Of a stretch of DNA of 64,000 nucleotides, positions 11,480 through 23,186 are shown piece after piece (the first letter of the stretch is position 1; every line of letters starts with the position of its first letter). The stretch comes from Peromyscus leucopus (taxonomy: Eukaryota > Chordata > Mammalia > Rodentia > Cricetidae), in NCBI RefSeq assembly GCF_004664715.2, contig NC_051063.1, positions 110,325,329-110,389,328 on the forward strand, in the 5' to 3' direction. A program made the position numbers and the translations under genes. Below the pieces are notes generated by a model. It saw only the letters and a program-made list of their open reading frames with translations. It did no database searches and was not told the origin of the DNA.

Positions 11480-12224
11480 AACTGAAGTCCCAATTATCAG
11501 CACATACCATGTGGAAGGTTTAATATGTTTCAAGGATTTTCTACAGCTCACCCTGCTGGTGAGTAGTGATGTAATTTTATTCTTGTCCAGCAAACTGTTA
11601 ATTAAAATGACTGTCTAAGATAGAACCATGAATACATGCTATTAGGAACAGAGCAGAAATAATTTGTGTAGAGTCTGGCAACTGTAGAAGAACACATATT
11701 TCAATGAAAAATATTAAAAGGATTGTACCATCCTCAGTTTATTCCACAACATCAATATTACTACCTAAATGTCCATGGAACTCTTCTTACATTCTACAGT
11801 TGTTTTATCATTCACCACTGTCCTTTTTATCATAAACATAGCTTCTGCTCAAGCACAATTTTAGCTTTTATTTGTAATTTTATGACAAAAAATATTAACT
11901 ATGAACCTAGAGATATAGCCTAAAGAAGATCTTCAAAACACATTCAAAAACAATGTATGTTAATTACTTGAAATTTTGCACTGGCATTTTACTTTTCACA
12001 AACAGTGGTTCATATGTCTGACCTTATAATAGGTGTTCCATTTTAAAGTGCTATTTGCAAAATAGTATTTCTTAAAAGCATTTTATTGTTGTTCTTTGTA
12101 ATCCCATTTTTATGTTTCGTAATGGCTATTATTTAAAATTATCAGTTTCTCATTAAGTTAATAGTTATTTGATATTTTTACTCAAGCCAATGTTAAAACA
12201 TAGATTAGAGTTTCAATATGTAAT
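11480..12224. other. Unannotated AT-rich sequence
   Basis: No repeat or coding signal recognised; open frames short. Confidence 0.4.
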
Positions 12225-12560
12225 CTAAAGTTTTTATGAGTATGTTTGATTACTTACATCGAATTCCTTGCGATGGAAATACTCAAGGAAATGTGCGATT
12301 GCAACAAACTATTTGGCCTCTGATATAAATAGCAATACAGAAGACTGTGCCAAATTATGTTTCAGCCTTGCATTTGATATGTCAGCATTTAAAGGCATCT
12401 GCAAGGCAAAACCTCATCATCAACAAACCTGATTGCTAGAAACGATAAAGCAGCTCATTCTTTTAATATATGATTTTAGTAATCATTCATGCTGAATACA
12501 TTTAAATTATTGTAATTGATTGGCTATATTTTAGCTCACACTTTGTTGCTCACACCAAGA
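12225..12560. other. Unique block, candidate conserved non-coding element
   Basis: Complex, non-repetitive sequence with several retained CpG dinucleotides (near 12260, 12271, 12296 and 12444) in an otherwise CpG-poor AT-rich area, and clustered homeodomain/POU-like motifs (TAATATATGATTTTAG, ATTATTGTAATTGATTGG). This texture is common in vertebrate enhancers, but it is an impression only. Confidence 0.25.
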
Positions 12561-12734
12561 GGAAGTTTCTCTCTGTGTGTCTTCAGTGATGGATTTATAT
12601 AACCCAGGTCCTTATCTCTTAAAATCTTTCTCAAAAGAGCATGGACTCTGCTGTGACGCTCAGTTTAAAAGATGACTGTGGCATGCTAAAAGCATTGCCA
12701 AGAGGGCACTCAAACTGGGCTCAATGCAGGATCT

Positions 12735-12830
12735 CATACACATACTGTAGGCTTGTCACTTAGCCTCCCTTGGGTTCATTCAAGCCCCTGCAAAATGGAG
12801 AGCAGAGACACTACCTGACATGAGAGGAAT
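12735..12830 (+). repeat. MIR fragment
   Basis: GGCTTGTCACTTAGCCTCCC, then CAAAATGGAGAGCAGAGACA and CTACCTGACATGAG preserve the order of the MIR core. Ancient SINE. Confidence 0.55.
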
Positions 12831-12949
12831 CCTTTCTTCTCTTAGATTTGCTATACAGCATCACTTCTCTTTCATGACCTATACACCTGTTCTCTACATT
12901 CTGGAAATATTTCATTTGGATTTTTATTTACTTTTAATTTTTATATAAC

Positions 12950-13163
12950 TCTGCCCTAGCTATCCTGGGATATTCTCCGTAGACCAGGCTCTCCTCAAAC
13001 TCACAGAGATTCTCCAGCCTCTACCTACCAAGTGCTGGAATTAAAGATGTGAACCAGCACCCCTAGCTTTGTTTTACTTTTTAAATACTTAAGTGCTCAA
13101 GATTTAACCCAGACTCTTGATAGGCACTCACTCTACCATTGAGTTATATCAACAACTCACTTC
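12950..13163 (-). mobile_element. SINE B4
   Basis: On the minus strand the ID-like head comes first (reverse complement of CTCTACCATTGAGTTATATC near 13140) followed by a B1-like body (reverse complement of ACCAGGCTCTCCTCAAACTC and AAGTGCTGGAATTAAAGATG). The order is the same as in the B4 at 6640. Diverged; no target duplication found. Confidence 0.7.
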
Positions 13164-13249
13164 AGAATATTTTCTTTTTATATTAAATATTATGAATTTA
13201 CTGTGCTGTTCCTCATTCTCTGTAGCTTCAATATGATATTTCCTTTGCC

Positions 13250-13800
13250 TAATATAATTTTCTTCCTCAACTTCTGGTGCTTTATTATTTAAATTTCACA
13301 TCCATATATAAATCTCCATGGGAAGCTACACTTGCTACTTAATTAATCTATCTAATTATGTGCTCCAAAACATCTTTTATCATTATCTTTCTATCTGGTA
13401 TTTTTTCCTCTTAATATCTTTGTTTCTTACAGATTACCTCCTCATAGCTATCATTTCTATCATTTCTGTAATGTTCATGCTTCTCTTCCCAGTATTTACA
13501 GCATAGTATCAGAGAACCAATAAATATTTGGGTAAATAGAAGATCCCATGAACCATTTTTCTGATTCTGAATAATACATCTTGTTTATAAAATATTGTCT
13601 GATTTAAGTAGAGGCAGCCAAGACAAAGCTGAGTTTGTCTGGAGGACTTACTTTCTCATGCATCAGATTATGTAATACTAGGTAAATTTGTGTTGACAGT
13701 TTAAATACATTTAGTAAAAAATATTCTTAATAGCTTTATCCATGTTTTCATTATAATCTTCAAGGAAAGCAATGTAGTTTTCCCATTTTGATGGATATTT
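13250..13800. other. Unannotated AT-rich sequence
   Basis: Holds a pyrimidine-rich stretch and, at about 13480-13545, a faint L2-like end (ACCAATAAATATTTGGGTAA). No gene supported. Confidence 0.35.
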
Positions 13801-13811
13801 AAAGTGCATTC

Positions 13812-14424
13812 CGGTCCCCCTTGCTCATAGAATCCCTCTTCACTCTCTTCAACTGCATTCCTGGAGCTCGGCCTGTTACTTGGCTGTGGATCTCTGCATC
13901 TGCTTCCAGCAGTTACTGGATGAAGGCTCTACAATGACAGTTAGGATATTCACTAATCTGATTACTGGAGTAGCATAAAAGAGCATCAAGATTATGATGT
14001 TGAAATGTACAAAGACAACCAAACCAAACTAGTGGGAACTCATGAACTGTGGACCAATAGCTGTGGATCCTCCATGGGACTGGAATAGGCCCTCTGCATG
14101 GGCAAGACAGTTATGTAGCTAGACCTGGTTAAGGGGCCCTAACAGTGGGGTTAGGATTCATCCTTGGTGCATGGGTAGGCTTCTTGGAGCCCACTGCCTG
14201 TGGTGGGACACCTTGCACAGCCTTGGTGCAGAGGGAGGGGCTTGGACCTGCCTCAATGGAGTGTATCAGGCTCTGCTGACTACTCATGGAAGACCTTGCT
14301 TTGGAGGAGGTAGGAATTGGAGGTGGGTTGTGGGGGGAAGGCTGTAGGGTAGGAGGAGGGAGAGGAGAGGGATCTGTGGTTGGTATGTAAAATGAATAGA
14401 AAATTTCTTAATAAAAAAAATTAA
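13812..14424 (+). mobile_element. Lx-type L1 insertion with 5' inversion
   Basis: Direct part (about 13970-14424) is the L1 3' UTR in sense orientation: ATGGGACTGGAATAGGCCCT, GGGAGGGGCTTGGACCTGCC, a G-rich purine tract and the terminal AATGAATAGAAAATTTCTTA plus A-rich tail. The left part (13812-13969) is the immediately upstream L1 segment in reverse complement. Target duplications AAAGTGCATTC flank the whole unit (13801-13811, 14425-14435). This is the signature of twin priming during L1 integration. Confidence 0.8.
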
Positions 14425-14889
14425 AAAGTGCATTCTGCATATGAGTTCCTTCTCTTCTGCATTTGAAGGGTCTTACCCCTATTCCTCAACTCCACCATGC
14501 TATGTAAATATTTAATACCAGGTAGCTGAAAAAAGATATGGTTTGAGCCTTTAGGTTAAAGTGTGCAATTGCCTTATGAAAACTTTCAGAAGTCTCTTTT
14601 TCCTAATGCAATAGAGATTCTGTTCTTTACATCGTTAATATTAATGTGTCTCCTATCAATCTGGACTATTGAGGGATCAACTAATGGGAGAGAAATTCCC
14701 TTCATTCTCAGGTCCCCATGATATTTTTATTGTGACCAGAATATTAAGTTCTATTGATGGAGTTGCAGGTTATTATTATTTACTCATGTCTTTTCTGGTT
14801 ATATCAGGGACAATAAAAGCCATTTAAAATTTATTTAATTAAATATGTGATTTCTTGAAATATATTAAGTACATATATAATTCTGCAGT

Positions 14890-15425
14890 CTGTTACATGA
14901 TCCAGCAAGTCCATTCACAAGCCACTACCCAAAGGAACTAAAATCAGCTACTTGAACAAATATTTTTGCAACCACATCTATAGTGTAAGTATATACAATA
15001 GCCAAATGGAAGCAAAACCCAAATGTTCACTGTCAGATGAATAGATGAACGAAATGTGGTGTATACGGAAGGAGAGGAGCATTTGGCTTTTCAAATACAT
15101 AGAATTCTGATGTAACACACAATATGAAAAAAACATAAAATATTTTACTGGGTAAGCCAGACACAAATTGACAAATTATAAGGTATTACTTTAACAGACA
15201 AATTTATAGTGACAGAGTGTAGGAACTGAAGGCCAAAGAATATTGGGGAGTTAGTGTTTAAAGGATTTATATGTCCACTAAAGCAGTGAAAAGGTCCTAG
15301 AAATAGTGGAACTGGTTACACAACAGTGGGAGTGTAATTGATGTCACTGAATTGAGTTCTTAAATTCAGTGCATATTCAAATTCTGTGTGATTTATATTT
15401 TATAAAAATATAAAATAGTTTGTAT
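14890..15425 (+). mobile_element. Ancient L1 (L1M-type) 3' end
   Basis: Diverged C-terminal ORF2 region and 3' UTR: GATCCAGCAAGTCCATTCAC, ACCCAAAGGAACTAAAATCAG, CAATAGCCAAATGGAAGC, AGATGAATAGATGAACG, AAGCCAGACACAAATT, and the terminal GATGTCACTGAATTGAGTTC block expected of L1ME/L1MD 3' ends. Many stops; no coding potential left. Confidence 0.7.
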
Positions 15426-15426
15426 A

Positions 15427-15456
<30 letters not shown>
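15425..15456. repeat. (TA)n microsatellite
   Basis: Alternating AT with one TG interruption, immediately before the B1 target duplication. Confidence 0.9.
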
Positions 15457-15457
<1 letters not shown>

Positions 15458-15469
15458 AAAAACACTCTA

Positions 15470-15632
15470 GCCGGGCGGTGGTGGTGCACGCCTTTAATCC
15501 CAGCACTCGGGAGGCAGAGCCAGGCGGATCTCTGTGAGTTCAAGGCCAGCCTGGGCTACCAAGTGAGCTCCAAGAAAGGTGCAAAGCTATGCAAAGAAAC
15601 CCTGTCTCGAAAACAAAACAAAAAAAAAAAAA
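15470..15632 (+). mobile_element. SINE B1, full length, young-looking
   Basis: Complete B1 beginning GCCGGGCGGTGGTGGTGCAC and ending CCTGTCTCGAAAACAAAACA plus an A run. Perfect target duplication AAAAAACACTCTA on both sides (15457-15469, 15633-15645). Retention of the CpG-rich head indicates a recent insertion. Confidence 0.95.
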
Positions 15633-15699
15633 AAAAAACACTCTAAGATCAGGCTGAACTTGAACGTGTAATATTGCCTGCTGTTTACACTTTTTAAGA

Positions 15700-16470
15700 A
15701 GCTTTGATATCTTTTATCTGTCCTATCTTACTATCTATAAATAATGTCATTCTAATGATTAGCAAGATAAGATGCAGGCATTACAGAAACCCAACTAATG
15801 CTTCTACTTGTTTTGTTAAAAGTTACATGTTCAAAATGTAATGGGACACTAAAGCTCCTTCTATTTAATGTTTTTCTTTTTATAACATGAATTTGGTTAG
15901 CAATCAAGTTATGAAAACCAATTTTTCCTTGAAGAGTTATTGAATATTTTATTATTTGAGACATCCAACTTTCTTTATTCATTCTCAATGTCTTCTGACT
16001 TTATAAGAAAAGGGAGAGATTTAATATTTGCTATCAAGTACTAGCAGCCTAATCACTAAAAGTCTATTACTTTTAACCTTCTTTGATGTTTACCTTGCTG
16101 AAATACAGTTAAATGAAGTTAACAATAGACAAAATGGCCAACAGCCAAAACTGACAAAGACCTCTATCCAGCCAGATGTAAGAAGATCTTTTGTGATCAG
16201 TGAACTATTTAGTCTAATACATTTTATGCACCTTGTTTATAAGCAGCTCATGAATAAGTAGAGTTTAATTTTTTAAATAAATTTTGCATCAGCTGCCTCC
16301 TATGTGGCCATGATATGTCTGGGTTATGGAAAAGAAAGAAATAACAACATTTTATAGATGGTAGTCTAAAACAGCTAAGGTCTTTTGTGGGAAATTGATT
16401 TGGCACTTATCCCTGAACAATATCCCCACTGATGGAAGTGATGGATTTAATGAGTTTACACTCATTCAAC
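15700..16470. other. Unannotated sequence
   Basis: AT-rich, no supported feature. Short open frames on both strands (about 77 codons) have no recognisable domain. Confidence 0.4.
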
Positions 16471-16471
16471 A

Positions 16472-16702
16472 GGGGATGGAGAGCTGGACTAGCATTCAGA
16501 GCACTGTTTGCTCTTCCAGAGGACCCAGATTGGATTCCCAAAACTTACATTGTGGCTCACGATTACCAATAATTCCAGTTCCAAAGGATCTGGAGCCCTC
16601 TGCTGACATCTAGGGGCACCAGGAACACACATGGTACGCAGTTGAAATGAAGGCAAAATACCTATACGCATTAAAAATAATAATAAAATAATTTTTAAAA
16701 AA
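16472..16702 (+). mobile_element. SINE B2/B3 copy
   Basis: GGGGATGGAGAGCTGGACTAG head, then GAGCACTGTTTGCTCTTCCA with the pol III B-box region, ACATTGTGGCTCACGATTAC, and AGCCCTCTGCTGACATCTAG, ending in an AATAATAAAATAA tail. All B2-family blocks are present in order; moderate divergence. Confidence 0.88.
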
Positions 16703-18509
16703 GCTTCAATACTCCTAAAATAAATTTTGTTCTATGTAGTGAAATCATCTTACAATCTATGTACATGTCATGCTACTCTTGGCTCGTTGTCTTTAGCCAC
16801 ACTCTGCCATGCATCACAAGCTCTACTCTTCTACATATGTCTGTCTACATACTACACCATGGGTATAGCTGATTTGTTTGAAGTCAGCTCTTCCAATTGC
16901 ACCATACAACATCACCTTAATACTAACTTCTAAGAGCAAGTTGCATGTTTTTCTGTGTTTGTCTTCTGTTAGTGCAAAGGAGATGCCATTTAAATAGGTA
17001 AATAGATAGAAAGAACTTTTCACTCTGGGGACAATGACAACATAATCTTTCCATTGTGGATGTTGCAAAAATTCCACAAAGGTTTAGTTTATATCAACAT
17101 ACCTTTTGAGAAAATTATTACCAATAATTCTCATACATCTTGAACATTTATTCTTTATTATTCTCTTTATTCCATTGAAAAACTTTGACATGAAAATTTT
17201 ATATGCAACTTAATACACAACGATAATTAAATAATTTTATTAATTAGATTCATAATGCTAAAAGCAAAAATAACGATGTTATGGGTTTAAATTAACATTG
17301 TGGATTAAGGACATATCCTCATACAGGGAGGAATAATCCTACATTATTAACATAATGGGCCTCCATTTTCAGGTCTCTAAACATTTAATTTGACTAACTG
17401 ACAGTAGAGTCCTTTGTCCACATGATTCTGTGCTTCTTAAAGACCACTAAATAGTGACTACATGTGCAGTGGTATAATGAACATAATGAATAATGTAAAT
17501 AAGTAAGGTAAATTTAGTTTTAGAAGTAATAAATGAGAAAAATACTTGATCAGTCTTTTCTACTAGCCTCTTGAAACACAGCTTACATTTCCTTTATTTA
17601 AAAAGCTTAAATCCAGAAGTGCTTTGATATTTATGCAAGATTTTTTTGACTGTGAAATATTTGCATAAACATAATATCTTAGGGGTAGAACCAAAGTCTG
17701 TACATAAACTATGTTTATATTTCATATGTACTTTGTATTAATAAACTAAAGATAATTTTATGAATTGCTTTTAGTAGATCTATAGTTTGACTATAATCCA
17801 TCTCAAGAGGTCAGGCATAGAATTTTCCTCAAACAGTTTATGTCAACACTAAAAAAGTTAGATTTAGGAGGTAAGATGTTCAGATTAAGGATACCAAACC
17901 TGTATCTACTGTATTCAAAAGCAGAAAATTGGAAGGAAAATAATATAAAGTTCTTTTTAAAGAAAAAATTGTATTTAAATTAATAATTCAACTCTAAGAT
18001 TCTTTTACTCTTTGGCTGATTGTGTTTGACATTATAGTGTGGGAAAGAAATTTTACTTTATAATTATATATAAAATATATTTTGATGTCACTAACATGTA
18101 CTTTATTTGAATATTGTATCTATAATTACAGTTTCATTTTTTATTAAACCAGAGAAAATTATTTACCCTATTATCTATAATTTCCTAAACTTATTATCAC
18201 ATGAAAATTTCATAGTCCTTTCATTTATTTATCTATCTTACTTGATTATTACATTATATATATATATTATACATTATATTATATGTAATATTTTATATAC
18301 ATGGATTTAAATTTCCTACAAATAAATTAGAGCTATCCACATTAAGATTTACCTTAAGATTGAGATCGATTAATTAAAATTAATGACTCAAGTCAAGTAA
18401 TGATGACTTTCTCAAAAAACAAATCATTTAATGATAATCCTATCATTAATATTATAAATCATAACAACAATAAACATTATAATACCTTGTTAGGAAGAGC
18501 ATGTATTTT
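16703..18509. other. Long AT-rich stretch without recognised features
   Basis: About 1.8 kb, very AT-rich towards the right, including the TA-rich stretch at 18250-18302. No SINE, LTR or L1 signature recognised. Confidence 0.4.
18250..18302. repeat. (TA)n-rich low-complexity tract
   Basis: Imperfect alternating TA sequence with TTATA and TATTA interruptions. Confidence 0.8.
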
Positions 18510-18620
18510 ACATTTAGCTTACTGAATCCTCACATAACTCTGAAATCAGCTATCATTCTTTATGTTTTGAAGGCAAAGCTTACAAAGACTAGAAATATTA
18601 GAAAATCAGTCTGTAGAAGA
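18510..18620 (-). repeat. MIR-like fragment
   Basis: GCTTACTGAATCCTCACATA then GAAATCAGCTATCATTCTTT and GAAGGCAAAGCTTACAAAGA resemble the antisense MIR order (basic 'cctcacaacaaccctatgag' region, then 'gaggcacagagaggtta'). Diverged. Confidence 0.4.
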
Positions 18621-20283
18621 CCACCAATTATTAAATGGTAAATTTGACCTCTGTACTGAGATTTCTCTTCTTGTCTTCCAATTGCAGTCCTTTGAGAATG
18701 GATCCTGCACACAGTTGTTTTCTAGGGGAGGGTGGGTTTCTTTGAATGTCCTTTGTTTCTACTTTGCTGTATACTGAACTGGTCTTACTTCTACTTGACT
18801 TATTTATTTTGTCACCTTGTAATTCCTCTCCTGTTACAGCAGCCACTTCCATTCTGACCTGTGGTTGGATCTGGTTTTGATTAGATGATTGAAAACATGT
18901 GCTTCAGAAGAAATAAAGAAAAGGGAGTCTTGACATGCAGACAATTGACTGGCCTTTAAAACAGCCACTTGATGTTCAGCATCATTTGTCATAAACCTTG
19001 GACTTCTGATAGAACAGATGTAGAGCAGGAGAGATGGAACACAGGGAATCAATTAGTAGAAAAGACAGAATGGTAAGTTTTAAAACTGGACAACACTAGC
19101 TAGATACACCAGCCTTTTGTAGATATAGAAATCAGGACTTTTTTGCTGTCTCTCCTGTGATTTTTCTAGTGAGTCAGTGGTCATTTCTGTCTGTGGGCAT
19201 TATCCAGCAGTCCTTTTGGAGTAAAGTGAACATTTAAAGAAAACAAAGTTCTCTTTATGTCTCTGGCATGGGAGAAGTGAAATAAGCTCTTTGAATAAAT
19301 ATCTTTTGACTTGACAATTTCTACCTTGTTTGATTATCTGTGTCTCTTCCAGTGTCAAACAAGCTCCCTAGGGATTTTGAGTGTACATAGTTTTCAATCA
19401 AATCAACACAAATACCCTTGGAGGATTCAGTTTGACTTGGGAATTACCCATAATTTCTCTTTGATGTAAGATGTAGCTTATGGATCCTTTTGGACCACTT
19501 CAAGCAACTGCTTTGGAAAGAGCTCATGTATGCACTCTAACATATGATGATGCAGCTCCAATTGATTGAGCTAAACAGTTTTGGACTCTTTTCACAGGCT
19601 TTCATAATTAACAAGACAAGGTAAATGACACCCCATGAGAAAACTTGGACTCTGTAATTTAGATAACCCATTCAATTTGTTGTAAGTCAATGCCAACCTC
19701 AAATAATGAGATTAAATGATCTTGTGACATTCATGACACTTTGGGGAAAAAAATCACATATAATACTCATATTCAGGAAGAACCTAGAACTACTTCCATG
19801 TGACATACACTTTTTTTCCCAAGGGATTCTTGATAGACATGTAGGAACTTAAAAACAAAATTTGCAGGATGAAAACTATCCTCTCCTTTTTTTAATGAAC
19901 TATAGAGTTCATTGTGGAGTAGCTTTTAGACACAAGCTCATGGTAAAAATCATATAGCAATGATATCAAGAACATTTGTCTCCTAAATTTGATCTCCACT
20001 CTTCTCTCATCTCCAGGCCCCGCCTGCATTTTCATTGTGTTTCTCAGACCTTGCTTATTGTTTCTCCAGCACTTTGCAAATGCAGATTGTTTTTCCTGAG
20101 ATCCTCACTCTGTGCAGAAGTCTCCCTCCTGGCTGTTTAAATTCTTCTTATGCTTAGGACTTTTCTTTATCTTGTTTTTATTTCAAAGAGTTTTCTCCAC
20201 ATTTTAAAATTCTGAATCAGTGTCCCTTCTATATAATTACCATGGCATCCAGTTTATCCCATCAATGCCTTTTCACACTCTGT
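18621..20283. other. Unannotated sequence before the L1 cluster
   Basis: About 1.7 kb of mostly unique sequence. No feature supported; antisense frames at 18631-18852 and 18834-19052 have no recognisable domain. Confidence 0.4.
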
Positions 20284-20298
20284 AAGAATTGCATTTTT

Positions 20299-20970
20299 GA
20301 CCAACAGTCCAATTGAGAAATGGGCTTTAGAACTAAACAGAGAATTCTCAACAGAGGAAACTCAAATGGCTGAAAGACATTTAAGGAATTGCCCAACATC
20401 CCTAATCATCATGGAAATGCAAATCAAAACAACTCTGAGATACCACCTTACGCCTGTCAGAATGGCTAAGATCAAAAACACCTTAGACACTTAATGATGG
20501 AGAGGATGTGGAACTAGGGGAACTCTCCTCCACTGCTGGTGGGAATGCAAGCTTGTACAACCACTTTGGAAATCAATATGTCACTTTCTTAGAAAATTGG
20601 GAATCAATCTTCCCCAAGATCCAGCTATACCACTCTTGGACATATACCCAAGAAATGCTCAATCATACCACAAGAGTACTTGCTCAGCTATGTTCATATC
20701 AGCATTGTTTGTAATAGCCAAAACCTGAAAACAACCTAGATGCCCTTCAACTGAAGAATGGATAAATAAATTGTGGCACATATACACAATGGAATGCTAC
20801 TCAGCAGAGAAAAACAATGACATCATGAGGTTTGCAGGCAAATGGATGGATCTAGAAAAAATCATCCTGAGTGAGGTAACCCAGACTCAGAAAGACAAAT
20901 ATGGTATGTACTCACTCATAGGAAGATGCTAGATGTGGAATAAGGATGACTGGACTACTACTCACATCAC
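20299..20970 (+). pseudogene. L1 ORF2 C-terminal remnant, frame broken
   Basis: An open stretch up to about 20494 encodes the conserved rodent ORF2 C-terminal segment with the [20 protein letters not shown] motif; the following Cys-rich part (WRGCG, LLHCWWECK) is present in the DNA but out of frame after a stop at 20492-20494 or an indel next to it. The reverse transcriptase and endonuclease domains are absent because of 5' truncation, so it cannot encode a mobilising protein. Confidence 0.8.
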
Positions 20971-21878
20971 CAGTGAGACTACCTGGAAAACGGGACCCCA
21001 AGAAAGACACGGAGAAATGGATGAGATCTACATGAACAGCCTGGACATGAGTGGGAGCAATGAAGGGTGAGGGTCGAGGGAAAGAGAGCAGGAAGTCCTA
21101 GCTGGATCAAGAAAAGAGAGGGAGAACAAGGAATAGGAGACCATGGTAAATGAAGACCACATGAGAAAAGGAAAAAACAAAGAGCTAAAGAGGCCCACAG
21201 AAATCCACAAAGATACCTCCACAAAAGACTGCTGGCAATGGTTGAGAGACAGCCGGGACTGACCTACTCTGGTGATGGGATGGCCAAGCACCCTGATAGT
21301 TGTGCCATAAACCCCATCCAAGGACTGAGGAATCTGGATGCAGACATCCATGGCTAGGCCCCTGGTGGAGCGCTGGGAGTCTAATTAGTGAGAAAGAGGA
21401 GGGTTTATATGAGCGAAAATTGTTGAAACCAAGGTTGGATAAAGCACAGGGACAAATAGCCAAATGAATGGAAACACATGAACTATGAATCAAAGGCTGA
21501 GGGGCCCCCAACTGGATCAGGCCCTCTGAATAGGTGAGACAGTCGATTGGCTTGATCTGTTTGGGAGGCATCTAGGCAGTGGTACCAGGTCCTGGGCTCG
21601 TTGCATGAGTTAGCTTTTTGAAACCTGGGACTTATGCAGGGATGCTTGGCTCAATCTGGGAGGAGGGGACTGGACCTGCCTGGACTGAGTCTATCTGGTC
21701 GATCCCAGTCCTCGGGGGAGACCTTGATCTGGAGGAGCTGGCAATGGGGGTGTGCTGGGGGGAAGGGGAGAGGGCAGGAAGGGAGAGAACAAGGGAATCT
21801 GTGGCTATTATGTAGAACTGAATAGTATTGTAAAATAAATAAAATAAAATAAAAAGAAAGGACTAAGAATAAAAAAAA
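20299..21878 (+). mobile_element. 5'-truncated L1, relatively young
   Basis: About 1.58 kb. It contains the C-terminal end of ORF2 (CAAATCAAAACAACTCTGAG, CACTGCTGGTGGGAATGCAA, GAATGGATAAATAAATTGTG), then the 3' UTR (GACTGGACCTGCCTGGACTG, a G-rich tract, TGTGGCTATTATGTAGAACT) and an AATAAAATA-type tail. Perfect 15-bp target duplications AAGAATTGCATTTTT lie at 20284-20298 and 21879-21893. Reverse transcription stopped early, giving the truncation. Confidence 0.95.
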
Positions 21879-22049
21879 AGAATTGCATTTTTTGTCTCTA
21901 TTCTTTATGAGTTCACAAATTTCTGAAAGGGGAGGACACTCACTCTGTTTATAACCACTTTCATAACAACTATTATGCAATAGACACTCCTTGACTGAAT
22001 TGTGATTACCACAATTATTGTAGGTGTTACTTGCAAAAACAGTTTTGAA

Positions 22050-22395
22050 GATTTTACATACATCCATTGTTTACATTATTATAGAATGTACACATTGTTA
22101 CTTGAATTTTAGAGATGAGAAAACAAAAGTTTATTTAGGTTAAATCTTTTATTCCAGATTCATGATTCCCAAAGAACTCGTGTAACATCTATCATGTTCC
22201 CATAGGTTTCTAAGAATTTAATGTTCTAACATATACCAAACTTCAGTTAAACAACTAAACAACAAAATTGCTTCTCTGTGATATCTAAAAAAAAATCTGC
22301 TTAAAATATTTTAAGTGAGACAATAAATTTTAGAAATCTATACTATTAGCTTGAAGGCTTCTTCTTAGCACAATTTATTTCAAAGCATATCATTC
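22050..22395. other. Unannotated spacer
   Basis: Only a weak MIR-like string (AGAGATGAGAAAACAAAAGT, about 22112) is seen between the L1 copies. Confidence 0.3.
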
Positions 22396-22397
22396 TT

Positions 22398-22607
22398 TCC
22401 CCCCCCCTGTTTTTATTGGTAAGAAATTTTCTATTCATTTTACATAACAACCGCAGATTCCCTCCTCTTCCCTCTTCCTGCCCCCCAGTCTTCCCCCACA
22501 ACCCACCCCCATCCTCACATTTCCCAAGTTAAGTTCTCCCATGGGGAGTCAGTAGAGCCTGGCACACTCAGCTGAAGCAGGTCCAACACCCGCCCACACA
22601 CTAATTC
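22398..22607 (-). mobile_element. Lx-type L1 3' UTR fragment
   Basis: On the minus strand: GTGTTGGACCTGCTTCAGCT, GCCAGGCTCTACTGACTCCC, a G-rich tract, and TAAAATGAATAGAAAATTTC at the 3' end. It belongs to the same L1 lineage as the copy at 13812-14424. Begins on the plus strand after a C9 run. Target duplication not convincing. Confidence 0.8.
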
Positions 22608-22972
22608 TTATTCTATGTTAGTACTCAGACTAGATGAGAGTACTATGAAAGTATTCAATAATAACCTCAGGTTATTGAAACTTTGGACCCTACATCCTAT
22701 TTCCTAGGTGACACCGAATCTGTGAACATCAGCTCTGCTATTCCTTGGAATTCAAATTATCATCTAAAAAGGCATTCAGCCTTTGTTCAAAGTTCCATTT
22801 CTGGAGACTTAGTATTCCAGGCTACCCAAAAGGAGAGGGAGAGATTGTTACCTTACTGTTCCTACCCATAATTCCCTTTCTAGTGAGGATTCTTACATAG
22901 GCTTCTATATGACAGCACTCTGAAGTCTCTGTCATGCAGTCTGTCCACTTTTGAACAAAGAAAGGTGTAACT

Positions 22973-23170
22973 GGGAGGAGAGGACTGGACCTGCCTGGAC
23001 TGAGTCTATCAGGTCAATCCCAGTCCTCGGGGGAGACCTTGATCTGGAGGAGGTGGGAATGGGGGGTGGGCTGGGGGAAGGGGAGGGGGGCAGGAAGGGA
23101 GAGAACAAGGGAATCTGTGGCTATTATGTAGAACTGAATAGTATTGTAAAATAAATTTAAAAAAAGAAAG
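22973..23170 (+). mobile_element. Very short 5'-truncated L1
   Basis: Only the last ~200 bp of the L1 3' UTR plus tail, colinear with 21658-21850. Perfect 16-bp target duplication AAAGAAAGGTGTAACT (22957-22972, 23171-23186). The open frame across it is merely 3' UTR read through. Confidence 0.95.
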
Positions 23171-23186
23171 AAAGAAAGGTGTAACT

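Noticed and set aside
21618..23154. Similar open frames at 21618-21815, 22951-23154 and antisense 57698-57934 sharing a GPAWTES-like product
   Set aside because: They are the same L1 3' UTR in three copies; shared sequence, not selection, explains the shared frame.
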